Source: Ventricola sp017626895 (lineage in GTDB: Bacteria > Bacillota > Clostridia > Christensenellales > Aristaeellaceae). Taken from it: a stretch of DNA of 64,000 nt. A program made the translations under genes and the position numbers. Positions 52,430-59,407 of this stretch are shown piece by piece (positions within the stretch are counted from its first letter, which is position 1; each line of letters opens with the position of its first letter). The DNA lies in the NCBI GenBank assembly GCA_017626895.1, contig JAGAHV010000006.1:37691-101690 (forward strand), read 5' to 3'. The notes under the pieces are model-generated. The model was not told the DNA's origin. It saw only the letters and a list, made by a program, of their open reading frames with translations, and did no database searches.

Positions 52430-52454
52430 AAAGGGATGCATCTGCATCCCTTTT
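52430..52454 (+). terminator. Terminator of the HD-GYP gene
   Basis: AAAGGGATG, short loop, CATCCCTTTT. Confidence 0.82.
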
Positions 52455-52587
52455 GGCATTTCCGGTGAGTGGCCCTGTCGGCCCCTCCGGCAAAGGACAA
52501 CAGTGAGGCCTGCAGAGGAGAACGGCTATAACCGGAGGTTATAACCCGGCATAGAAAAGACAAATGGGGAAGTTTGAAGAATTCCTA

Positions 52588-52616
52588 TTGACGCGCTATG
52601 AATTCGGTGCTATCAT
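52588..52616 (+). promoter_or_regulatory. Promoter of the amino-acid transporter operon
   Basis: TTGACG, a 17-base spacer and TATCAT, about 100 bases before 52720. Confidence 0.72.
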
Positions 52617-52719
52617 ACGCCTACCATGATCCGAACCGGAAAAATAAAGAAGATGTTCCGTGGGATTCATGAGAGATTGATGCAGTCTGCCGGAGTACAG
52701 ACTGGGAAGGGAGCTTTAT

Positions 52720-53505
52720 ATGAAAAAGCTGATGGTATTATTCCTTGCATGCCTGCTGCTTGCTGTCGGAAGCCTGGCGATGGCGGAGGGCAAGGATCTC
52801 CTGGATCAGATCAGGGAGCGCGGAACAATTATTATTGCCATGGAGGGGAACTGGGCTCCGTGGACCTATCATGATGAAAATGACGTCCTGACGGGTCTTG
52901 AGGTAGACATTGGCAACCTGATCGCCGAGGGACTGGGCGTAAAGGCGGAGTTCTTTGAGGCTGACTGGGATGCCATTCTGGCCGGCGTGGATTCCGGACG
53001 GTTTGACATCGCCTGCAATGGCGTCGGATATACGGAGACCAGAGCGGAAAAGTATTCCTTTACGACACCGTACGTCTATACCCACAAAGTGCTCCTGGTT
53101 CGTGAGGACAACGATTCCATCAAGACGGTGGATGATCTTGCGGGCAAGACGACGGCAAACTCTCCCTCCAGCACCTATGCACAGATCGCGGAGGAGCATG
53201 GAGCCAGCGTGACGTACATTTCGACCCTGGTGGAGGCGATTACGCTGCTCGTTCAGGGCCGTGTGGATGCCATCCTCAACGCGCAGGTGTCCATTGATGA
53301 TTATATGGAGCAGCATCCGGACGCACCGCTCAAGGTTGTTCAGGTTCTGGACGGTGAGCCGGTTGCCTATCCGATGCGCAAGAGCGCCGAGACGGAAACC
53401 CTGGTTGCCGCCATTAATGACATCCTTGAGAAGGCCAGACAGGATGGAACCCTGGCGGCGATTTCCGAAAAATACTTCGGACTTGATCTGACCAAAGCAG
53501 AGTAA
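52720..53505 (+). CDS. Polar amino-acid ABC transporter, solute-binding protein
   Basis: An extracytoplasmic family 3 binding protein, 261 residues. A signal peptide (KKLMVLFLACLLLAVGSLAMA) is followed by the two-lobe fold with GTIIIAMEGNWAPWTYHDEND, LEVDIGNLIAEGLG, DIACNGVGYTETRAEKYSFTTPY and KTTANSPSSTYAQ, all typical of His/Gln/Cys-type binding proteins. It is the first gene of an operon with an M20 peptidase, a permease and an ATPase. A hairpin after it may give it higher expression than the transporter genes. The ligand is not predictable beyond a polar amino acid or a derivative of one. Confidence 0.92.
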   Translation: MKKLMVLFLACLLLAVGSLAMAEGKDLLDQIRERGTIIIAMEGNWAPWTYHDENDVLTGLEVDIGNLIAEGLGVKAEFFEADWDAILAGVDSGRFDIACNGVGYTETRAEKYSFTTPYVYTHKVLLVREDNDSIKTVDDLAGKTTANSPSSTYAQIAEEHGASVTYISTLVEAITLLVQGRVDAILNAQVSIDDYMEQHPDAPLKVVQVLDGEPVAYPMRKSAETETLVAAINDILEKARQDGTLAAISEKYFGLDLTKAE

Positions 53506-53532
53506 CCGACAGGCATAAACCAATAGGATAAC

Positions 53533-53567
53533 CACAGAGGCAGTCAGCAGATTGCCTCTGTGATTTT
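53533..53567 (+). terminator. Attenuating hairpin after the solute-binding protein gene
   Basis: CACAGAGGCA and TGCCTCTGTG form a 10-bp stem with a short T-rich tail (ATTTTG). Probably partial termination. Confidence 0.7.
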
Positions 53568-53608
53568 GCGAATACCATTTTTCATTGCAGAGGAATGCTT
53601 GAGAGAAT

Positions 53609-55003
53609 ATGAGAAACAGTGACTTCTTTAATCATGAAACAGACTATCCGGAATTAGACGGAGAACGGGCGGTTGAACATCTGCGTCAGATGCTTCGCTT
53701 TGAGACCACCAGCTATGTGGATACAAGCCGGATCAGGTATGAGGAATTTGACCGGATGCAGGCGTTTCTGAGGGAGGCGTATCCCTGCGTATTCAGCCGC
53801 GGAGAAGTGGAACGCATCGGGTACAGCCTGCTGGTCTGGATTCCGGGTGCAGACCCGGCGCTGAGGCCGGCGCTTTTCATGGCACATCAGGACGTCGTTC
53901 CGGTTGTCCCGGGAACAGAGAAGAACTGGACGCATGGTCCTTTTTCCGGCGATCTGGCGGATGGGATGGTCTGGGGACGCGGGGCAATGGATATCAAGGA
54001 GATGCTGACGGGAATTCTGGAAAGTGCGGAATACCTGCTGGCATCCGGACGGCAGTTCCGGCGGAGCACGTATCTGTTTTTCAGCGAGGACGAGGAAACC
54101 TGCTCCACCGGCGTGAGGGCAGCGGCAGCGCTGCTGAAAGAGCGCGGGGTGGAACTGGAGTTTGTCCTTGATGAAAGTTCCGGGGATATCATGGATGCGG
54201 CGGATTATGGCGCACCGGGGACGTATGTCTGCACCGTTGGCACCTATGAAAAAGGGTATGTGGACATGAAGCTCAGCGTGCACGCGCCGGGCGGCCACAG
54301 TTCCAATCCGTTCCACGGGACCTCTCTGGGGATTCTCAGTCAGTCGATTGCGGCGATTCTTGAACATATGCCGCAGGCGCATATCAGCGGGAGCGTCCGG
54401 GAAACCCTGCGCAGGCTGCGGCCGGTGATGACCGATCCGGAGATGATGGATCTGGCGGACCGTCAGGATGAGGCCGGGCTGCTCCGCTGGTTCCTCAGCC
54501 GTGAGAATCTCTATCACCTGGTTACCACAACCGCAGCGCCGACCATGATTAAGGGCGGTTCCGCGGCGGGAAATGTCATGCCTCAGGACATGGAGGCGGT
54601 GATCAATTTCCGCCTCACGCCGTATGACACGCCGCAGTCGCTGCTTGAACACTGCCGAAAGCTGGTGGACAGCCGTGTGGAACTTTCACTGGTCCAGCAG
54701 ATTGGCGCATCCCGGCCATCTGATACTGACGGGTACGGATACCGGATGCTGATTTCGGTTCTTGAACATTATTTTGATCGTCTGGTCTTTATTCCTGTGC
54801 AGAACCGCGGGGCAACGGATGCCCGGCATTTTGAAAGCGTCTGCAGCAGTGTATTTCGTTTTGGACCATTCCTTGAAGAGGAAGCGATATCCGGAGAGGG
54901 CATTCATGGAACGAATGAACGGATTTCGGTCAGAGCGTATCTGCAGGGAATCCGGGTTCTGACCGGCCTGATGGAAAAGACGTGTATTGAGGCCGTGAAC
55001 TGA
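53609..55003 (+). CDS. M20 family metallopeptidase
   Basis: A zinc-dependent amidohydrolase/peptidase, 464 residues. Metal ligands and catalytic acids lie in MAHQDVVPVVPG (His and Asp), WGRGAMDIKEML (bridging Asp), FFSEDEETCSTG (catalytic Glu-Glu) and a C-terminal histidine in EGIHGTNERI. A dimerisation domain is inserted at about 195-340 (with HAPGGHSSNPFHG). The gene sits between the binding protein and the permease of an amino-acid ABC transporter. A likely role is release of an amino acid from an imported dipeptide or N-acyl derivative (inference). No signal peptide. Confidence 0.9.
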   Translation: MRNSDFFNHETDYPELDGERAVEHLRQMLRFETTSYVDTSRIRYEEFDRMQAFLREAYPCVFSRGEVERIGYSLLVWIPGADPALRPALFMAHQDVVPVVPGTEKNWTHGPFSGDLADGMVWGRGAMDIKEMLTGILESAEYLLASGRQFRRSTYLFFSEDEETCSTGVRAAAALLKERGVELEFVLDESSGDIMDAADYGAPGTYVCTVGTYEKGYVDMKLSVHAPGGHSSNPFHGTSLGILSQSIAAILEHMPQAHISGSVRETLRRLRPVMTDPEMMDLADRQDEAGLLRWFLSRENLYHLVTTTAAPTMIKGGSAAGNVMPQDMEAVINFRLTPYDTPQSLLEHCRKLVDSRVELSLVQQIGASRPSDTDGYGYRMLISVLEHYFDRLVFIPVQNRGATDARHFESVCSSVFRFGPFLEEEAISGEGIHGTNERISVRAYLQGIRVLTGLMEKTCIEAVN

Positions 55004-55020
55004 CTAGTGGAGGAACAATC

Positions 55021-55695
55021 ATGAATGAACGTCTCTGGGGAATTTTGGTGGATTCCTTTCCCAAACTTCTCTCATACGGTATCCGGGTGACCGTCCCGCT
55101 TACCATTCTCTCATTTTCTCTCGCTCTGGTGATTTCGGTGATCGTTGCGCTGATTCAGTATGCTGATGTGCCGGTCCTGCGCCAGATCTGCCGGTTTTAT
55201 ATCTGGGTGATCCGCGGAACACCGCTTCTGGTGCAGCTGTATCTGGTCTTTTACGGGCTCCCGAGTGTCGGCATTGTCCTGGCAGCGTTTCCGACGGCGG
55301 TTCTGGTTTTCGGCTTTAATGAAGGCGCGTATATGGCGGAGACCATGCGCGGCGCCATGGAGAGTGTTTCCCATGGACAGGTGGAAGCCGGGTATTGCGT
55401 CGGACTTAACTTTATTCAGATCATGGCGCATGTCGTGCTGCCGCAGGCGTTTCGGACGGCCTTCCCGGCACTGTCCAACTCACTGATTTCCATGCTCAAG
55501 GGAACGTCCATGGCGGCCACCATTACGGTAATGGAAATGTTCCGTCAGGCGACCGTAATCAATGGCCGCGTATACGAATCCCTCGGCCTTTACGGTGAGG
55601 TGGCGCTCATTTATCTGGCGTTCTGCACGATCCTGACCGGACTGCAGCACTGGGGCGAAAAGAAACTGGCAAGCTATGGAGGAACGCGCTCATGA
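55021..55695 (+). CDS. Amino-acid ABC transporter permease (HisM family)
   Basis: Inner-membrane permease of the polar amino-acid uptake family, 224 residues and about five transmembrane helices. The EAA-type coupling motif reads EAGYCVGLNFIQIMAHVVLPQA. FYIWVIRGTPLLVQLYLVFYGLP is typical of His/Glu/Gln permeases. GGAGGAAC precedes the ATG, and the stop overlaps the ATPase start by four bases. Confidence 0.94.
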   Translation: MNERLWGILVDSFPKLLSYGIRVTVPLTILSFSLALVISVIVALIQYADVPVLRQICRFYIWVIRGTPLLVQLYLVFYGLPSVGIVLAAFPTAVLVFGFNEGAYMAETMRGAMESVSHGQVEAGYCVGLNFIQIMAHVVLPQAFRTAFPALSNSLISMLKGTSMAATITVMEMFRQATVINGRVYESLGLYGEVALIYLAFCTILTGLQHWGEKKLASYGGTRS

Positions 55696-56441
55696 TGCTG
55701 GATATTCAGAATGTAAAGAAGCACTTTGAGGATCATGTGGTCCTGGACGGAATCAGCCTGGGCGTTGAAAAGGGAGATGTGGTGGCCATTCTGGGGCCAA
55801 GCGGCTCCGGCAAGACGACCTTCCTTCGCTGCCTCAATTTCCTTGAGCGGGCAGATGAGGGGGAAATGATATTTGAGGGCCGGCACTATGACATGAACAA
55901 AGCCGGGAAAAAAGAGGTCACGGAACTCCGTAGAAAAACGGCGTTTGTATTCCAGAATTACAACCTGTTTCTCAATAAAACCGTATTGCAGAATGTCACC
56001 CTCGGCCTGACCCTGGGCAGCAAAATTCCGAAACAGGATGCCCGGGAGATCGCGGTGGAATCACTGCGGCGGGTGGGGATGGCAGACCGGCTGGACAGCT
56101 ATCCCGTTCAGCTTTCGGGCGGTCAGCAGCAGCGCGTGGCGATTGCGAGGGGACTCGCCCTGAGACCGGACATCATCTTCTTTGATGAGCCCACCTCGGC
56201 CCTGGATCCGGAGCTCATCGGCGAGGTGCTCAATGTCATGCGCCAGCTGGCAGAGGACGGGATGACCATGCTGGTCGTCACACACGAGATGGAGTTCGCC
56301 AGAAACGTCTCCAACAAGGTGCTCTTTATGGAAAACGGGCATGTGGTTGAGAGCGGTTCCTCAAGGGAGTTCTTTGAAAATCCGAAAAGCGACCGTTCAA
56401 GAGAGTTTGTGCACTCACTGGCCAATCTGCATAATGGATAA
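55692..56441 (+). CDS. Amino-acid ABC transporter ATP-binding protein
   Basis: Powers the transporter by ATP hydrolysis, 249 residues. Walker A is GPSGSGKTT (about residue 35), Q-loop FVFQNYNLF, signature LSGGQQQRVAIARGLA, Walker B IIFFDEPTSALDPE and H-loop VVTHEM. It has the length and order of GlnQ/HisP-type ATPases. The ATGA overlap with the permease gene implies translational coupling, and a strong terminator follows. Confidence 0.96.
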   Translation: MMLDIQNVKKHFEDHVVLDGISLGVEKGDVVAILGPSGSGKTTFLRCLNFLERADEGEMIFEGRHYDMNKAGKKEVTELRRKTAFVFQNYNLFLNKTVLQNVTLGLTLGSKIPKQDAREIAVESLRRVGMADRLDSYPVQLSGGQQQRVAIARGLALRPDIIFFDEPTSALDPELIGEVLNVMRQLAEDGMTMLVVTHEMEFARNVSNKVLFMENGHVVESGSSREFFENPKSDRSREFVHSLANLHNG

Positions 56442-56479
56442 CCGGTGTCCTGGCCTTTCAAATCGACGACGGGTTACGA

Positions 56480-56530
56480 AAAACCTCCTTCCTGACCGAC
56501 ACAGAGCCGGTCCGGAAGGAGGTTTTGTTT
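56480..56530 (+). terminator. Terminator of the amino-acid transporter operon
   Basis: AAAACCTCCTTCC and GGAAGGAGGTTTT form a 13-bp stem with an inner ACCG/CGGT hairpin, followed by GTTTTGT. Confidence 0.92.
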
Positions 56531-56576
56531 TGCAGGAAATGACAGTTCCTCGCCGTTTTTTAAGCGGCGCAGGGAA

Positions 56577-56780
56577 TCAGGTCAGCTGAAAGAGATCTTC
56601 TGCCACAATCTGTGAAGGGATCTCACCAGAATAGGTGTTTGGAACAAGTCCATACGGAGTGGCCATGGTTAAGTGAACGGCGTGACGTGTTCCGGTTTCC
56701 AGAATAAAATCACTGGCTTTTTGTCTGAGAGAATCGAGAACGGACTTTGTCAGGGTGTACTGACCATTGGTATATTTCAT
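56577..56780 (-). pseudogene. C-terminal fragment of an AAA-family ATPase
   Basis: A 67-codon frame whose sequence (TLTKSVLDSLRQKASDFI, then TRHAVHLTMATPYGLVPNTYSG, described in parts, ending VAEDLFQLT) matches the extreme C-terminal segment of bacterial and archaeal AAA ATPases with a DUF234-type nuclease-like tail, which end in TRKAIHLTxVTTYGLxxN. The NTPase core is absent and no ribosome binding site precedes the first ATG. It is a relic of a gene otherwise lost. Confidence 0.72.
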
Positions 56781-56925
56781 TTCAAACAGATTATTTGCAA
56801 AAAGAGGGCAATATAATACAGATGAACTGGGAGCAGGCTCTGTTTCAACCTGAAAACGGATTGGAGATTGGAGAAATTAATAAGGATTGAGGATTAGAGA
56901 AATTTGCCGAAATCAACAAAATCGA

Positions 56926-56954
56926 TTGAAAAAAACAGGGTGCTCCATTATAAT
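56926..56954 (+). promoter_or_regulatory. Promoter of pfp
   Basis: TTGAAA, a 17-base spacer and TATAAT, about 35 bases before the start. Confidence 0.86.
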
Positions 56955-56990
56955 TGTTCCATCAGATAAAATGAAAACGGAGGACTTATC

Positions 56991-58214
56991 ATGCCTAAGA
57001 ATGCAATTGTAGGACAGAGCGGCGGACCGACAGCGGTAATCAATTCAAGCCTTGCCGGCGTGCTGCAGGCGTGTCAGATGCGTGGCGCTGATCATGTCTA
57101 CGGAATGCTGAACGGCATTGAAGGACTTTTGAATGAGCGGATCATGGACCTTTCAGGAAAGCTTGGCTCCGCTCTTGAGATTGAGCTGCTCAAGCGCACC
57201 CCTTCCTCGTTCCTTGGCAGCTGCCGTTATAAACTGCCTGATTTTTATCAGAATCCGGAGGTCTATGAGAAGATTTTTGATATTCTGAACCGGATGGATA
57301 TCGGATATTTCTTCTATATCGGCGGCAATGACAGCATGGATACGATCTGCAAGCTGAACAACTATGCAAGGCAGATTGGCAGCGGAATCAAGTTCATGGG
57401 TGTTCCGAAGACCATTGATAACGACCTGATGATGACGGACCATACGCCCGGATACGGCTCTGCTGCAAAATATATCAGTGTGGTCATGAAAGAACTGATC
57501 CGTGATGCGACGGTGTATGGAAATAAGTTCGTCACCATCGTGGAAATCATGGGACGGAACGCCGGATGGCTCACAGCGGCGGCTGCGCTGGCACGCGGTG
57601 AGGACTGCGAGGGCGTTGACATGATCTGTCTGCCGGAGGTTCCGTTCAACGTGGATAATTTCCTGGTAAAAGTCGAACGGATGCAGAAAGAGAAGAAGTC
57701 CATTGTCATTGCGGTCAGTGAAGGCGTTAAGCTGCCGGATGGCCGGTATGTCTGCGAATTGTCAGATGATGCGCGTTTTGTCGACTCTTTCGGGCATCAG
57801 AATCTGACGGGTACAGCCCGTTACCTGAGCAACGTCGTGGCAAAGAACATCGATACACGCACCCGTTCGGTGGAACTCTCCATTCTGCAGCGCTGCGCAG
57901 GTCATCTCAGCAGCCGTACGGATATCACCGAGGCCTATCAGGTGGGCGGTGCTGCGGCAAAGGCGGCGTTTGAGGGAATCAGCGGCAAGATGGTCGCGCT
58001 CAAGCGTCTTTCAAACGATCCGTATCAGTGCACCACTGAACTGGTGGATATCGAGAAGGTAGCCAACTTTGAGAAGAAGGTGCCCATGGAGTGGGTGAAT
58101 GCCTATAAGACGGACATGACTGCAGAGTTCCTGGCGTATGCCCGGCCGCTGATCCAGGCAGAACTGACTCCGATTTATATCAACGGAACGACACAGCACA
58201 TTATCCGCAAATAA
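56991..58214 (+). CDS. pfp: Diphosphate-fructose-6-phosphate 1-phosphotransferase
   Basis: Phosphorylates fructose 6-phosphate with pyrophosphate in a reversible glycolytic step. Its 407 residues show GQSGGPTAVINSSLAG at the N-terminus, YIGGNDSMDTICKL, PKTIDNDLMMTDHTPG (catalytic TIDND) and the sugar-binding MGRNAGW. An Asp in GGNDS (where ATP-dependent enzymes have Gly) and the lysine in VPKTIDND are hallmarks of PPi dependence. It is monocistronic, with its own promoter and terminator. No ATP-PFK lies in the window, so whether PPi is the sole donor cannot be judged. Confidence 0.93.
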   Translation: MPKNAIVGQSGGPTAVINSSLAGVLQACQMRGADHVYGMLNGIEGLLNERIMDLSGKLGSALEIELLKRTPSSFLGSCRYKLPDFYQNPEVYEKIFDILNRMDIGYFFYIGGNDSMDTICKLNNYARQIGSGIKFMGVPKTIDNDLMMTDHTPGYGSAAKYISVVMKELIRDATVYGNKFVTIVEIMGRNAGWLTAAAALARGEDCEGVDMICLPEVPFNVDNFLVKVERMQKEKKSIVIAVSEGVKLPDGRYVCELSDDARFVDSFGHQNLTGTARYLSNVVAKNIDTRTRSVELSILQRCAGHLSSRTDITEAYQVGGAAAKAAFEGISGKMVALKRLSNDPYQCTTELVDIEKVANFEKKVPMEWVNAYKTDMTAEFLAYARPLIQAELTPIYINGTTQHIIRK

Positions 58215-58221
58215 GATTTAC

Positions 58222-58262
58222 GGCCCGGAATCCACAGAAACTGGTGAATTCTGGGCCTTTTT
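58222..58262 (+). terminator. Terminator of pfp
   Basis: GGCCCGGAATCCAC pairs with GGTGAATTCTGGGCC (one mismatch), followed by TTTTT. Confidence 0.9.
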
Positions 58263-58311
58263 AAAGCCTGATTGAATGGAAAACAGCTGATTCATTGGAG
58301 GTGTACGGTCT

Positions 58312-58812
58312 ATGCGGAAACAGATCGGATGCATTCTGCTGGTATTGCTGCTGGTCAGCGCGGCTTGCCTGGCACTGGCGGACGGGAGTACATGGAAGTG
58401 TACCAAATGCGGAAGAAGCGGGAATACCGGCAATTTCTGCCCGAACTGCGGCACCGCAAAGCCTCAGGACAGTTCCTGGGTTTGCGGGTACTGCGGAGTC
58501 TGGAACAGCGGGAATTTCTGTACGAACTGCGGGCGGGGAAAAACGGCGACCCGCGAGCCGATTTACGGAAAAGCAAAACAGAAACTGGCCGTCAACAGCG
58601 GCCCGGGAACCAAAACGTATTATGATGAGCTGGGCACGTATAATGTCGCCGGACAGTACTGCGAAATTCTGGCAAAGGCCTGGGATAAAAGAAACGGGAT
58701 ATACTGGGTGAAAGTCCATGTACCCGGAACAAGTGTTACCGGCTGGACAGGACTTAAGCGTTTTGACCAGTCGACGTTCGATATCAATGCCGTGCCTGAG
58801 GAATTCTGGTAA
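58312..58812 (+). CDS. Secreted double zinc-ribbon protein with SH3-like C-terminus
   Basis: An exported protein of 166 residues. A signal peptide (RKQIGCILLVLLLVSAACLALA) is followed by two zinc ribbons in tandem: CTKCGRSGNTGNFCPNCG and CGYCGVWNSGNFCTNCG. The C-terminal 85 residues (KLAVNSGPGTKTYYDELGTY to VTGWTGLKRF) read like a bacterial SH3 domain, which in other proteins binds cell wall. GGAGG precedes the ATG. Function unknown; zinc ribbons on the outer face of the cell are unusual. Confidence 0.8.
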   Translation: MRKQIGCILLVLLLVSAACLALADGSTWKCTKCGRSGNTGNFCPNCGTAKPQDSSWVCGYCGVWNSGNFCTNCGRGKTATREPIYGKAKQKLAVNSGPGTKTYYDELGTYNVAGQYCEILAKAWDKRNGIYWVKVHVPGTSVTGWTGLKRFDQSTFDINAVPEEFW

Positions 58813-58813
58813 A

Positions 58814-58853
58814 AAAACACACAGGAATGCGCGCGCATTTCCTGTGTGTTTTC
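58814..58853. terminator. Bidirectional terminator between the zinc-ribbon and acyl carrier protein genes
   Basis: AAAACACACAGGAA and TTCCTGTGTGTTTT form a 14-bp stem around a GC-rich loop, with A- and T-runs on both sides. Confidence 0.9.
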
Positions 58854-58865
58854 GGAAAACATGTT

Positions 58866-59096
58866 TTATTCGTCCTCAAGACGCTTGACCATGGAGACCA
58901 TGGAATCAACGCTGTTGAAGTTTGCGGGGACGATTTCGGTGGCAGGAATGGAGATGTCAAACTCATCATTCAGTGCACCGATGAGCTGGATGATGTCAAG
59001 TGAGGAGAGAAGGCCATCATCAATCAGGGTCGTACAGGACTCAAAATCAATGTCGTCCTTGATATCCTCGAGCAGGGAAATAATCGTTTCACGCAT
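58866..59096 (-). CDS. Stand-alone acyl carrier protein
   Basis: A 76-residue, acidic, four-helix carrier protein. The phosphopantetheine attachment motif reads DGLLSSLDIIQLIGAL, with serine rather than the usual aspartate before the modified serine (SSL instead of DSL). The C-terminal helices (IPATEIVPANFNSVDSMVSMV) resemble DltC-type and stand-alone carriers more than the fatty-acid AcpP. No synthase, ligase or transferase gene is adjacent. It has its own promoter and a 220-base leader with two copies of the dispersed element. Confidence 0.88.
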   Translation of the reverse strand: MRETIISLLEDIKDDIDFESCTTLIDDGLLSSLDIIQLIGALNDEFDISIPATEIVPANFNSVDSMVSMVKRLEDE

Positions 59097-59154
59097 AATG
59101 TCAGGACTCCTTTCTGGGATTCAATGTTGGTCTTTTGTCTGAGCAGCTGTGTTC

Positions 59155-59194
59155 TGGCCCGGATTTGACCATCTGTCGCTTCGCGACAGGGCCA
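59155..59194 (-). promoter_or_regulatory. Leader element, copy 8 (proximal, acyl carrier protein leader)
   Basis: On the minus strand: TGGCCC, hairpin CTGTCGC-GAA-GCGACAG, ATG, GTCAAATCC, then GGGCCA. The outer TGGCCC/GGGCCA helix is perfect. The hairpin arms equal those of the lysR copy, but the loop differs. Confidence 0.72.
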
Positions 59195-59237
59195 CGTCTG
59201 GAACGCATCGCTGTTATCTGTCGGAGCGGTCCGGTCC

Positions 59238-59283
59238 GGAACCGGATTTAACGAACTGTCGCTGGGCGACAGGGCCGCTTCCT
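59238..59283 (-). promoter_or_regulatory. Leader element, copy 9 (distal, acyl carrier protein leader)
   Basis: On the minus strand: GGAAGCGGCC, hairpin CTGTCGC-CCA-GCGACAG, TTC, GTTAAATCC (C-to-T in the box), then GGTTCC. In tandem with copy 8, about 80 bases apart centre to centre. Confidence 0.7.
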
Positions 59284-59325
59284 TTTTTCCGGGAATTCTG
59301 TGCTGTCGGAAACCGACACCCACGT

Positions 59326-59354
59326 ATTTTAACGGAAAAGTTTTAAATATGCAA
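59326..59354 (-). promoter_or_regulatory. Promoter of the acyl carrier protein gene
   Basis: On the minus strand TTGCAT (59354-59349), a 17-base spacer and TAAAAT (59331-59326). Confidence 0.75.
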
Positions 59355-59407
59355 CTGAAAGAAACAGATTTCCCGTAGCCCGGGAAGTCGACTGAGAGGG
59401 TAATCAA

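Noticed and set aside
52470..52515. A further copy of the leader element before the amino-acid transporter operon
   Set aside because: GGCCCTGTCGG and AGGCC are present, but the second hairpin arm and the GTCAAA box are absent, and the segment lies upstream of the operon's promoter.
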